Shown piece after piece: positions 17,070 to 24,797 of a DNA stretch of 64,000 nt. Source of the DNA: Syntrophaceticus sp050949745. GTDB lineage: Bacteria; Bacillota; DSM-12270; Thermacetogeniales; Thermacetogeniaceae. Position numbers and translations under genes: made by a program. Location: NCBI GenBank assembly GCA_050949745.1, contig JBMNGF010000018.1, forward strand, positions 162,364-226,363, read 5' to 3'. The notes beneath the pieces are model-generated. The model worked only from the letters and a program-made list of their open reading frames with translations, searched no databases and was not told where the DNA came from. Numbering within the stretch: position 1 is the stretch's first letter; every line of letters begins with the position of its first letter.

Positions 17070-17131
17070 TCACTTAACTGCCGAATCCTCCATAATACCG
17101 ATAAAAAGGGGCATTTCTGTTTGAAGATCCT
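17069..17131 (-). pseudogene. Serpin 3'-end fragment 1
   Basis: About 62 nt nearly identical to 21985-22047, the last codons and stop of the intact serpin gene, including the downstream REP-like element in the same relative place. The REP element and serpin tail were therefore copied together. It encodes only about 20 residues and cannot be functional. Confidence 0.75.
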
Positions 17132-17322
17132 GCAAAATCGTCATGAATGGTATAATATTAGCAAAGTTAATTATGCTGTTGAGTGGGCTATATTTATTAC
17201 CTGCGTTGCACCGAATTAAAACAAATATATTTAAGAAAACAAGACGGAGGTTAATGTAGAATACAGTAAAAGTTGTCTGTTAGTGGCTGCCTGCATGTTT
17301 TAATTAATGGAGGGAGAGCACA

Positions 17323-18789
17323 TTGAACAAATTACACAGCATATCTTTGTTAGAGGATGCAAACTTTTTGTTGTCTGTGATGGATGCTTCTTCAGATGGT
17401 ATTCTGATTTCTGATGACCAAGGTAATGTTTTATATGTAAACAGTGCCTATGAGTCCATTACAGGATTAACAAGGGAGCAGATGGTAGGGAATAATCTTC
17501 GTAAACTACGTGATGAAGATAAACTTTTCAACATTGCTGTATCATTAGTTGTATTGGAGCAAAAAAAACCTGCTTCCATTATCCATGAGTATATTACTGG
17601 CAAAAAGGCTTTGACCACTGGGTGTCCAATTTACGATGAAGATGAACAGGTGATTGTCGGGGTGCTAAGTAATACTAGAGACATTTCAGGGCTGATCAAT
17701 TTAAGGAATGAATTAGAGGTGAACAAAAAACTTCTTCAGAAATACTCTAATGAATTGCAGCAGCTACGTCAGCATCATCTGCAACAGTATGAAAACTTTA
17801 TCTATAAGAGCAAAACCATGGCAGAGATGCTGCAGTTGGCGTTAAAGGTAGCGCAGTTTGACAGCTCTGTGTTAATTTTGGGGGAGTCTGGTGTTGGAAA
17901 AGAACTTTTAGCAAAATTCATTCATGAGCAAAGTCCCAGAGCTGAAGGCCCTTATATTAGAGTCAATTGTGCCGCAATTCCTACAGAGCTTTTTGAATCG
18001 GAATTGTTTGGTTACGAACAAGGTTCTTTTACAGGGGCAAGCTCAGAAGGTAAACCTGGAATGTTTGAGCTGGCAAACGAAGGGACGATTTTGCTTGATG
18101 AGATTGGTGAACTACCTTTAACAGTTCAATCCAAACTGCTCAGAGTACTTCAAGAAAAGGAAGTGCTCCGATTAGGTGCTCAGAAGCCAACCAAACTAAA
18201 TGTCCGAGTGTTGACAGCTACAAACGAAGATCTTGCTCTAGAGGTCAAAAAGGGTAACTTTAGAGAGGATCTTTTTTTTAGATTAAATGTTGTGCCTATT
18301 ACCATTCCCCCTCTAAGAGAAAGAAGAGAAGATATTCCCGAGTTGATTCGCTACTTTATCGAGAAGCTTAATAAACGTTATAAAAAGAATGTATTTGTTT
18401 CTCTAGAAGCGATGGAGATCATGACTAGTTACTCCTGGCCTGGCAATGTTAGAGAACTGGAAAATCTGATCGAGTATTTATTTATCATTAATACTGGCGA
18501 TGAAATTGATATGGAGAACCTTCCTGCCAAAATCGTAGCTGACCATGTTTTATCCACGCATGATTTACCAGAGGCCGAACAAACAGGAAAACTGAATTAT
18601 CTATTGGAACGGTTCGAAAAAGATATACTCCTCTCTGCGATCAAAATCTATCCATCTATCAGGAAGGCAGCATATGCTTTAGGTATTAATCCGTCAACAT
18701 TATCAAGAAAGTTAAAAAAATATGGTGTTAAACAACAGGTATGTGAAGGCAATATTATGAAAACTGATGCAAAGGTGCAACAGGACTAG
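17323..18789 (+). CDS. Sigma-54-dependent transcriptional activator, PAS-AAA+-HTH
   Basis: 488 aa from a TTG with GGAGGGAG about 6 nt upstream. Residues about 10-125 are a PAS sensor domain, about 165-390 a sigma-54 AAA+ domain (Walker A GESGVGKE at about 187-194; GSFTGA loop at about 234-239, a GAFTGA variant; Walker B GTILLDEIGELP), and about 435-475 a Fis-type helix-turn-helix (SIRKAAYALGINPSTLSRKLKKYG). It has no receiver domain, so it senses a ligand directly through PAS. A canonical sigma-54 promoter lies 130 nt downstream of its stop, ahead of the amidohydrolase gene, which is its evident target. Confidence 0.93.
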   Translation: MNKLHSISLLEDANFLLSVMDASSDGILISDDQGNVLYVNSAYESITGLTREQMVGNNLRKLRDEDKLFNIAVSLVVLEQKKPASIIHEYITGKKALTTGCPIYDEDEQVIVGVLSNTRDISGLINLRNELEVNKKLLQKYSNELQQLRQHHLQQYENFIYKSKTMAEMLQLALKVAQFDSSVLILGESGVGKELLAKFIHEQSPRAEGPYIRVNCAAIPTELFESELFGYEQGSFTGASSEGKPGMFELANEGTILLDEIGELPLTVQSKLLRVLQEKEVLRLGAQKPTKLNVRVLTATNEDLALEVKKGNFREDLFFRLNVVPITIPPLRERREDIPELIRYFIEKLNKRYKKNVFVSLEAMEIMTSYSWPGNVRELENLIEYLFIINTGDEIDMENLPAKIVADHVLSTHDLPEAEQTGKLNYLLERFEKDILLSAIKIYPSIRKAAYALGINPSTLSRKLKKYGVKQQVCEGNIMKTDAKVQQD

Positions 18790-18850
18790 AAGTTGTTGCA
18801 AATCTGTCAGGTGGTATTATGCCAGACGAAAAGCCAGATTAACAAACTGC

Positions 18851-18868
18851 TGTTGTTTGCAAGCAACA
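18851..18868. promoter_or_regulatory. Candidate upstream activator site (palindrome)
   Basis: An 18-nt imperfect palindrome TGTTGTTTGCAAGCAACA lies about 50 nt upstream of the sigma-54 promoter. A related half, GTTGTTGCAAAT, lies at about 18793. The position and symmetry fit a binding site for the adjacent Fis-type activator. Confidence 0.55.
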
Positions 18869-18917
18869 CAAAATTCCTAAGATTCCACCCAAAACCGGCA
18901 ACCAGGCTAATAGGATG

Positions 18918-18935
18918 TTGGCACGGTTATTGCTT
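18918..18935 (+). promoter_or_regulatory. Sigma-54 (-24/-12) promoter
   Basis: TTGGCACG (18918-18925), a 4-nt spacer and TTGCTT (18930-18935) match YTGGCACG-N4-TTGCW, with GG and GC exactly 10 nt apart. Transcription would start near 18945, about 53 nt before the amidohydrolase start. Confidence 0.9.
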
Positions 18936-18997
18936 CTTATATAGTTACAATTAACGGCCGTTTATTGTAAAACTCGGAAAAGGAAGGGTGGATATCA

Positions 18998-19744
18998 ATG
19001 GCAGAGAAGTGGGAAAAAACAGAAAATTGGAACAATTATACGGATTCTGGTGGACAGTATGCTTTTGATGAGGAAATGTTAAATAGAGCCTTTGAGGAAG
19101 CCAAGAGGATCTACAAAGAAAGAGGCTTCCAAAGAAGAATGGGTTATGGAAAAGCCCCTGCTGTAACTACAGTGGATATGGCAAAGGCCTGGATGTCGGA
19201 TGGACACCCCTTTACATGTGAAAATAATGAAGAGGTTTGTGCCAATGCCCTTAAGGTATTGGAAGCGGCAAGAAAATCAGGAGTACCTATTTTTCATACA
19301 ACTACCGGATACACTGGAAAAAGACAACTAGATTTATGCAGATGGGATGAGAAAATCCCAATGCGTACATTAGATATTAACTCTGAATGGATGGAAATTG
19401 ACCCCAAACTAAAACCCCAACCAGAAGAACCCGTTATTCATAAGAAATACGCCAGCAATTTCTTCGGTACCCATTTAGCTGAAACCCTATACTATTTGGG
19501 AGTAGATACGGTCATAGTAATGGGCGCCACTTCCTGCGCATGTGTTAGACACACCGTCATGGATTCAACCGGATATGGATTTAAAACAATAGTTCCTGAA
19601 GGTACTATTGGAGATAGAGTGCCAGGAGTTATTGCTTGGAATCTGTTTGATATGGATGCCAAGTTCTGCGATGTAGAACCTGTAGAAAATGTAGTTAAAT
19701 ATCTGGAAGGCATCGACAAAAGCGTATATAAAAGAGAGATATAG
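18998..19744 (+). CDS. Isochorismatase-family N-carbamoyl amidohydrolase (N-carbamoylsarcosine amidase-like)
   Basis: 248 aa cysteine hydrolase. The likely catalytic triad is Asp in TTVDMAKAW (about residue 59), Lys in HKKYASNFFGT and Cys in GATSCACVRHT (about residue 182). The long N-terminal extension and the TS-x-CVR motif are closest to N-carbamoylsarcosine amidase, which splits an N-carbamoyl amino acid into amine, CO2 and ammonia. It lies just behind a sigma-54 promoter and ahead of a hydantoinase, whose product would be an N-carbamoyl compound, so the two catalyse consecutive steps. Exact substrate (creatinine-derived methylhydantoin, hydantoin or allantoin-like) is open. Confidence 0.85.
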   Translation: MAEKWEKTENWNNYTDSGGQYAFDEEMLNRAFEEAKRIYKERGFQRRMGYGKAPAVTTVDMAKAWMSDGHPFTCENNEEVCANALKVLEAARKSGVPIFHTTTGYTGKRQLDLCRWDEKIPMRTLDINSEWMEIDPKLKPQPEEPVIHKKYASNFFGTHLAETLYYLGVDTVIVMGATSCACVRHTVMDSTGYGFKTIVPEGTIGDRVPGVIAWNLFDMDAKFCDVEPVENVVKYLEGIDKSVYKREI

Positions 19745-19827
19745 TCAGGCAGATTTATTTGGAATAAAACATCACACCCATATATCAGCTAAATATCATT
19801 TACTAAATTGAAATTTAGATACTAGCA

Positions 19828-19863
19828 GGGGACACATTTAATTAAATAAATAAACCGTGTCCC
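19828..19863 (+). terminator. Terminator or attenuator between amidohydrolase and hydantoinase genes
   Basis: GGGACAC (19829-19835) pairs with GTGTCCC (19857-19863) across a 21-nt A/T-rich loop and is followed by TTGTTATT. The long loop makes it moderate. Partial read-through into the hydantoinase gene is likely. Confidence 0.6.
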
Positions 19864-20018
19864 TTGTTATTATCACCCTTCACCTTAGACTAGGTCTTTT
19901 TATAAGAAACGTGAGTCTATTGATAAAAAACGGCACCATGATATCAGCGGTTAAGGTGAAAAGCTGGCTGCTATGAAACCAGGTTTGGTAGATAGACCAA
20001 AAAAACAGGAGGGGAAAA

Positions 20019-21413
20019 ATGAGTATCTTAATTAAAAATGGTACTATAGTGTCTTCGATAAATGAATACAAAGCAGATGTGCTCATAGAAGGTGAAAAAA
20101 TTGCAGCGATTGGGAGTGGTTTAGAAGATCGGGCAGACCAGGTAATAGATGCCTCAGGTAAATATGTTATTCCTGGCGGTGTGGATGAACATCTGCACTA
20201 TAATTCTTTTGATTCTCTTGGCTATGAAACTTCTAATGCTGCTGCAGTGGGCGGTACTACAACTGTTGGGGATTTCGTTGTCCAGCCTAAAGGCATAGGG
20301 CTTAAAGATTCCATAATAAAATACAAAAAAGAAGCAGTAGAAGATAAAGCTATGGTAGACTATGTGCTGCATGGAATTATAATGGATCCTACTGACCAAT
20401 CTTTTAACGATATACCTTCTATGCCTGAAGTGGGGGTAGCTTCAGTCAAACTCTTTATGGCCTATAAAGGTATGGACTACTATGCCACCGATGATTCTAT
20501 TTTTAAAGCTCTGCAGATAGCCAAAAAATGCGGTGTAACCATTATGGTTCATGCTGAAAATGCAGACATAATAGATGTTAAAATAAAACAGCTTTTAGCA
20601 GAGGGAAAAATCGGCACCGAATATTTCTCTGTATCCAGACCTATTTTATGTGAAGCTGAAGCTACTTCCAGAGCTGTTTATATGGCGAAGATGGCTAATG
20701 CACCGCTTTTTGTGGTCCATGTAACCAACAGGGCAGCCGTTGAAGTGTTAAGGGAAGCTCGTGCTGAAGGGGTTCAAGCTTTTGGAGAAACCTGTACTCA
20801 TTATCTGAGTTTAAATGACAAGAATTTAGAAAAACCGAATTTTGAAGGGGCAAAATATGTATGTAATCCACCTTTAAGACCACAAGAAGATGTTGATTTT
20901 CTGTGGGAAGCAATTCGAAATGGCTGGATTCTGGCAGTAAGCTCTGACCATTGTGCAGTTATCGGCGGTTTTGCTATTGCCAAACATAGGGGTATCAATG
21001 ATTTTAGCAAAATACCGCCAGGTTCTCCAGGAGTTCAAGACCGCCTGCATATGATCTGGACTTATGGGGTTGAAAAAGGTAGGATTTCCCGTACAAAATT
21101 TGTTGACGTTTGCTGCACAACGCCGGCTAAAATCTGTGGTATATACCCGCAGAAAGGGGAAATTGCTGCTGGGTCAGATGCAGATGTAGTTATTTTTGAT
21201 CCTGATTACAAAGGGGTTTTCAGTATAGAGACTAGTTTGCATAATACTGATTACAATGCTTATGAAGGCTTTGAGCAAATAGGAAGAGCAGAAAAAGTGT
21301 TTCTTAGAGGAAATCTAGTAGCTGAAAACGGTAAATACCTTGGCAAAGAAGGTCAGGGTGAACAAGTAATGGCTAAGCCATATGGTTTGTGCTATGATGG
21401 TTTTAAGGGATAG
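20019..21413 (+). CDS. Hydantoinase / dihydropyrimidinase
   Basis: 464 aa, the normal size for D-hydantoinases. Amidohydrolase metal ligands are visible: HLH in DEHLHYN (about 59-61), the carbamylated Lys in SVKLFMAYKG (about 144), His in MVHAEN and VVHVTN, and the Asp in SSDHCA. A strong GGAGGGG ribosome site lies 5 nt before the ATG. It opens hydantoin or dihydropyrimidine rings to N-carbamoyl amino acids, which the enzyme encoded upstream can hydrolyse. It probably belongs to the sigma-54 unit, either by read-through or from its own promoter. Confidence 0.92.
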   Translation: MSILIKNGTIVSSINEYKADVLIEGEKIAAIGSGLEDRADQVIDASGKYVIPGGVDEHLHYNSFDSLGYETSNAAAVGGTTTVGDFVVQPKGIGLKDSIIKYKKEAVEDKAMVDYVLHGIIMDPTDQSFNDIPSMPEVGVASVKLFMAYKGMDYYATDDSIFKALQIAKKCGVTIMVHAENADIIDVKIKQLLAEGKIGTEYFSVSRPILCEAEATSRAVYMAKMANAPLFVVHVTNRAAVEVLREARAEGVQAFGETCTHYLSLNDKNLEKPNFEGAKYVCNPPLRPQEDVDFLWEAIRNGWILAVSSDHCAVIGGFAIAKHRGINDFSKIPPGSPGVQDRLHMIWTYGVEKGRISRTKFVDVCCTTPAKICGIYPQKGEIAAGSDADVVIFDPDYKGVFSIETSLHNTDYNAYEGFEQIGRAEKVFLRGNLVAENGKYLGKEGQGEQVMAKPYGLCYDGFKG

Positions 21414-21457
21414 TAATTCTATTGATTGAGTAACAGGATGTATTTCCTACTCATAGG

Positions 21458-21511
21458 AGACGTTTCGGGTGCTGCCGTTAGCTAAAGCAGCATATATAAA
21501 CCGGGGCGTCT
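21458..21511. terminator. Structured terminator between convergent hydantoinase and cupin genes
   Basis: Nested pairings AGACG/CGTCT (21458-21462 with 21507-21511) and TGCTGC/GCAGCA (21470-21475 with 21487-21492) form a long imperfect hairpin, followed by TTTG on the plus strand. Confidence 0.55.
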
Positions 21512-21552
21512 TTGCCCTTTAATGAGCCTATAGTAAATCCTATCTATTGCTT

Positions 21553-21933
21553 TCAAGTCTGAGCAAGTTCTTGGCGGTCCTGCTCTGCTGTCCACATAGG
21601 GTCTACAATACAGAGAAATGAAAGTTCACTATTGCCTGTATTCTCCAAGTACTGCACTGCCCCTGGAGGCACATATATTGCGCTGCCAGGCTTGACCTCA
21701 GCTGATTCTTTGTCAACGTGGATGATACCTTCGCCCTCCAAAATGTAATAAACTTCGGCACTCTCTTGGAGTTTATGCGGAAGTGTGTTCATGCCTCTGG
21801 GAAGGTGGGCATGAGCGATACTGCAGTGAAGGGCAATTTCCCTTTTTTCTCGTAGAGGATGCAGCAGTTCACAGAGGATGCTGCCATCCTTAGCAGTGAA
21901 GTAGCTGCATTTCTGAATGTCTTTTACCAGCAT
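21553..21933 (-). CDS. Cupin-domain protein
   Basis: 126 aa from the ATG at 21933, which has AAGGAGG 8 nt upstream. The open frame continues further upstream, but those codons belong to the ribosome site and the REP-like element. A single cupin beta-barrel is clear: HLPRGMNTLPHKLQESAEVYYILEGEGIIHVDKE, then GSAIYVPPGAVQYLEN. It could be a metal-dependent isomerase or a sensor domain protein. It converges on the hydantoinase gene and could act in that pathway, but nothing specific proves this. Confidence 0.82.
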   Translation of the reverse strand: MLVKDIQKCSYFTAKDGSILCELLHPLREKREIALHCSIAHAHLPRGMNTLPHKLQESAEVYYILEGEGIIHVDKESAEVKPGSAIYVPPGAVQYLENTGNSELSFLCIVDPMWTAEQDRQELAQT

Positions 21934-21958
21934 TAAAGATACCTCCTTTTTTGAGTAA

Positions 21959-21986
21959 TGTGGCATGGGACCTTTCATTTGCCACA
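21959..21986. repeat. REP-like palindromic element, copy C
   Basis: TGTGGCA (21959-21965) and TGCCACA (21980-21986) flank GGGACCTTTCATT. It lies between the serpin stop and the cupin start, and the same REP-plus-serpin-tail arrangement recurs at 17042-17131. Confidence 0.75.
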
Positions 21987-23255
21987 TTACTCAGCTGCCG
22001 GATCCTCCATAATACCGATAAAAAGGGGCATTCCTGTCTGAAGATCCATGATGCCGTAGAGAAAAGGCCTGTCGAATGTGATCTCTTTGTCTGATAAGGG
22101 CATGGCGGTTTCTCTTATCTCGACCGAGGTTGCAGCTGAGGCCTCAGTGCCTTTCTCATCGACCCTGATGAATGTTTTGTGTTTAACTTCACTGATATGT
22201 AGGTTCTTTGTGTGCTCTTCGTTCATCTGTGAGAAATCTGCATTATATGGGTCGAAGGCGATGCCCATACCCATATCTGTCAGCTCATTGATCAGGCTGT
22301 CATCAAAGTGTGCTTCGAACTTAGGCATAGCGAGCTGAACTGTAAACTCAGGCTTTTGGGCCACCATTTCGGCGATATCAGCGAACAGTGACTGTTCCTG
22401 TTCGGCAAGCCATTCCCGTGCTGCCAGCTGTTCATCAGGCAGCAGGGCAAAGTAGGCAAACTTTTCGTCAGCATAGGGGAGAGCAATACCTGTGGCATTA
22501 TTGTACGAAAAATAGGGTATTCTGCTTATCTGCTGCAGAAATGGGGTCTTGACGGTGCCTTTCGGTGTGTTGAATGTGTGGTCATGGCTGTCATTCTTGT
22601 CGAATTGTGTCTTCCAATCAGAATGGAAATAGATCGTGTTGATCAAATACATAACCACATTCGGAGATATGGAATCGACGATTTTGTCGATTGTGCCATG
22701 TGTGGCCTTTTCAACCCATTTATTGATGATCTGTGGAGTGTTTTTGTCCTTGAAATCGAGTTTATGTGCATCTGCAGCGAAATAGTCTGCATTGCTCTGT
22801 AAAAATGGCTTGTATGGTGTGAAATCTTCGTCAAACCAGATTGAGTTGGCAATTTCCAGTTTTGTTTCGCTGTCTGCTCCTTCTAAAAGATTAATCCAGC
22901 TGTGACAAGCTTTGTTGACCATGTCGACGGTCAGGCCTTGATCAGCCAGGAGATCCAGCATCGCTTCTTTTGTCTCACCATCAGCACCATTCAGTGTCAT
23001 CGCCAGCGCCAAATAGACCGATGCCGGTGAAATCATGACATTACCCTCATTTTTGGCTGACTCTTTGAACAGTTCGGCTGAGAAACGATTGATCTCCTCT
23101 TTGATAACCTCATCCAACTGGGCAGGTGATGTTGGCTGTTCAGCCGCTTTTATACCAGCCATTAAGTTAGCGGCACTGCCTGTGGAAGCACACCCGGAAA
23201 AGGCCATTGACAGGCAGATAAAAATGACAAGAAGGCTACAAACTTTTTGTTTCAC
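21987..23255 (-). CDS. Secreted serpin (serine protease inhibitor) lipoprotein
   Basis: 422 aa from the GTG at 23255, which follows GAGGAGGATC; upstream codons of the longer frame overlap that ribosome site. A signal peptide with lipobox FSGCAS is followed by a full serpin fold: NVMISPASVYLALAMTLNGADGET near the start, then WVEKATHGTIDKIV, and a C-terminal hinge DEKGTEASAATSVEIRE. The small residues at P15-P8 (GTEASAAT) indicate an inhibitory serpin, with the scissile bond expected around RETAMP. It would be anchored outside the membrane and trap proteases from hosts, competitors or the cell itself. Three fragments of the same gene lie elsewhere in the window. Confidence 0.93.
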   Translation of the reverse strand: MKQKVCSLLVIFICLSMAFSGCASTGSAANLMAGIKAAEQPTSPAQLDEVIKEEINRFSAELFKESAKNEGNVMISPASVYLALAMTLNGADGETKEAMLDLLADQGLTVDMVNKACHSWINLLEGADSETKLEIANSIWFDEDFTPYKPFLQSNADYFAADAHKLDFKDKNTPQIINKWVEKATHGTIDKIVDSISPNVVMYLINTIYFHSDWKTQFDKNDSHDHTFNTPKGTVKTPFLQQISRIPYFSYNNATGIALPYADEKFAYFALLPDEQLAAREWLAEQEQSLFADIAEMVAQKPEFTVQLAMPKFEAHFDDSLINELTDMGMGIAFDPYNADFSQMNEEHTKNLHISEVKHKTFIRVDEKGTEASAATSVEIRETAMPLSDKEITFDRPFLYGIMDLQTGMPLFIGIMEDPAAE

Positions 23256-23425
23256 AGGTAGGATCCTCCTCATTAATGGGTTTTCTTCTTTATATCGCTT
23301 TTCCACCTATGGGGGTATTTGTTGGTATTGCAGCATAATAATATCCAAAAATGGACGCTGTTTTTGATAGATGTGGCAGAGTTCTTTTAACTGTGGTGTT
23401 GAAGCGAGTTCGGGATCTTCGGATA
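23256..23425. other. Intergenic region upstream of the serpin gene
   Basis: No gene seen. It holds the serpin ribosome site and presumably its promoter on the minus strand, with no hexamers clear enough to call. It joins the copied BNR-gene control region on its right. Confidence 0.3.
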
Positions 23426-23621
23426 CACTGCATTTACCCCCTTGCAGTGTTATTATTTGCTATATTATAGCATAATGGATGCTGTTTTTTTTCTCTAACT
23501 GAAAATATTCTGAAGCCAGATGTGGAGTTCTTTTATAATGAATGAAGGAAGAGAATAGTTAAATTGTTTTTCACAGAAACAATGCCTATTGATGGTTCAA
23601 ATGAATTCAAAAAGAGAAAAC
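23426..23621 (+). pseudogene. Duplicated promoter and 5' end of the BNR-repeat gene
   Basis: Closely matches 40967-41158, including the CACTGCA/TGCAGTG palindrome (23426-23449), a conserved TATAAT and the first codons (MPIDGSNEFKKRK). In this copy the segment carrying the ribosome site is deleted between TTTTTCACAG and the ATG. After about 13 codons it breaks off into a serpin fragment. It is a dead copy. Confidence 0.8.
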
Positions 23622-23623
23622 GG

Positions 23624-23712
23624 ATCTACCCATAAAGAGGGGCATTCCTGTTTAAAGTTCCATGATGTCGTAGAGAAAAGGCCTGTCGAATGTGAACTGT
23701 TTGTTTGATTTT
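23624..23712 (-). pseudogene. Serpin 3'-end fragment 2
   Basis: Matches about 22014-22095 of the intact serpin gene (FDRPFLYGIMDL and MPLFIG parts) with several differences. It is fused directly to the truncated BNR 5' copy. It ends at nearly the point where fragment 3 at 40.6 kb begins, suggesting one broken ancestor. Confidence 0.75.
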
Positions 23713-23814
23713 TTTTTGCTTCCTTCAATCATAAAATATTAACTTATATGCAGGAAAAGTATAAAAGATTGTTGAAATAGTGTATATTAACCAAATTATT
23801 GTACCTAAAAAAAT

Positions 23815-23973
23815 GTTATCCGAGTCTTGTGACCTACTGCCTGAAGGTTATGGCGCAGGACCGGTAGGGTATAACTGGAAACGGTTATGCCTCCCAATGT
23901 GAAAAGGATAACTATATCGATTTTAACTATAAAGAGTCGATCAGTTGTCCTTTCGCACTGGTTGATTTTTTTT
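23815..23973 (+). promoter_or_regulatory. Riboswitch-like leader with aptamer, antiterminator and terminator (Moco-type candidate)
   Basis: P1 is GTTATCC (23815-23821) with GGATAAC (23906-23912), enclosing two hairpin domains: CCTAC/GTAGG with an inner TGCC..GGCGCA, and ATAAC/GTTAT. The sequence between (CTGGAAACGG, GCCTCCCAA) resembles the molybdenum-cofactor RNA motif as I remember it. GGATAACT..ATCGA (23906-23920) can instead pair with TCGAT.AGTTGTCC (23937-23950), which is the 5' arm of an 11-bp terminator with eight T residues (23935-23973). P1, antiterminator and terminator are mutually exclusive, predicting an OFF switch. The class assignment is less sure than the switching architecture. 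No B12 box is present. Confidence 0.65.
23935..23973 (+). terminator. Intrinsic terminator of the riboswitch-like leader
   Basis: An 11-bp stem (23935-23945 with 23957-23967, containing three G-U pairs), an 11-nt loop and a run of eight T, 15 nt before the ATPase start. Confidence 0.8.
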
Positions 23974-23987
23974 ATGGGGGAAGTTTA

Positions 23988-24794
23988 ATGGAAGCTCTGA
24001 GTGTTGAAAAACTGACCTTCTGTTATGGTACAAGCTGTGTATTAGATGAAGTTTCTTTCTCTGTATCCGGCGGCTTGATCTGTGGTTTGCTTGGACCCAA
24101 TGGATCAGGAAAAACAACATTACTTAAGTGTATTAATGGGATTTATAAACCTGCAACAGGATGTGTAAAAGTCAATAATGTACCTCTAACTGAATTGGAC
24201 AGACAAGAAATAGCCAAAAAAATGAGTGTTGTTCCCCAACAAACAAATTCAGTTTTTGCTTTTAAAGTCGCAGATATGGTGGTAATGGGCAGGTCTCCCA
24301 CATTTGAGATATGGCAGGCGCCCTCTCCGTCAGACCGTGTTGATGCAGTTAATCTGCTCAAAGATTTGGGAATTGGACACCTGGCAGAACGCCGTTTTAA
24401 TGAGATCAGTGGAGGAGAACGGCAGATGGTGCTTCTTGCCAGGGCAATCTTTCAGAATACACAGATCATGTTGTTAGATGAGCCGACCAGCCATCTTGAT
24501 CTGAAAAATCAGGTCAAAATCATTGAGCTCGTAAAAAGTGTGACAGTAGAGAGGGGTATTACAACGGTCATGACTCTGCATGATCCCAACCTAGCTTTAT
24601 ATAATTGCGATGAGGTGGTTTTGCTAAAAAACGGTCGTATAACAGGCATAGGAAAAACAGACCAGATCCTTATCGATGAAAATTTGAGTAATATTTATGA
24701 ACTGAGTGTGAATGTGGAGGTGACACAGCGGGGGAAAAAAGTGATTATTCCGGAATGTTGGCAGGAAAAAACACATATCAAGAAAGGAGTTTAA
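23988..24794 (+). CDS. ABC transporter ATP-binding protein, FecE/BtuD type
   Basis: 268 aa. Walker A GPNGSGKTT at about residues 35-43, signature ISGGERQ, Walker B IMLLDEPTSHLD and the D-loop/His switch TLHDPNLAL are all present. It belongs to the family serving siderophores, haem, cobalamin and, in the MolBCA branch, molybdate or tungstate. It is the first gene after the riboswitch-like leader. If that leader is a Moco-type RNA, molybdate or tungstate is the favoured substrate (inference). The operon continues with binding protein, permease, radical SAM enzyme and an unknown protein, with short or overlapping gaps. Confidence 0.92.
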   Translation: MEALSVEKLTFCYGTSCVLDEVSFSVSGGLICGLLGPNGSGKTTLLKCINGIYKPATGCVKVNNVPLTELDRQEIAKKMSVVPQQTNSVFAFKVADMVVMGRSPTFEIWQAPSPSDRVDAVNLLKDLGIGHLAERRFNEISGGERQMVLLARAIFQNTQIMLLDEPTSHLDLKNQVKIIELVKSVTVERGITTVMTLHDPNLALYNCDEVVLLKNGRITGIGKTDQILIDENLSNIYELSVNVEVTQRGKKVIIPECWQEKTHIKKGV

Positions 24795-24797
24795 TTC

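Noticed and set aside
23815..23973. Cobalamin riboswitch for the FecBCD-type transporter
   Set aside because: No B12 box or matching core is present; the three-way junction and conserved patches fit another class better.
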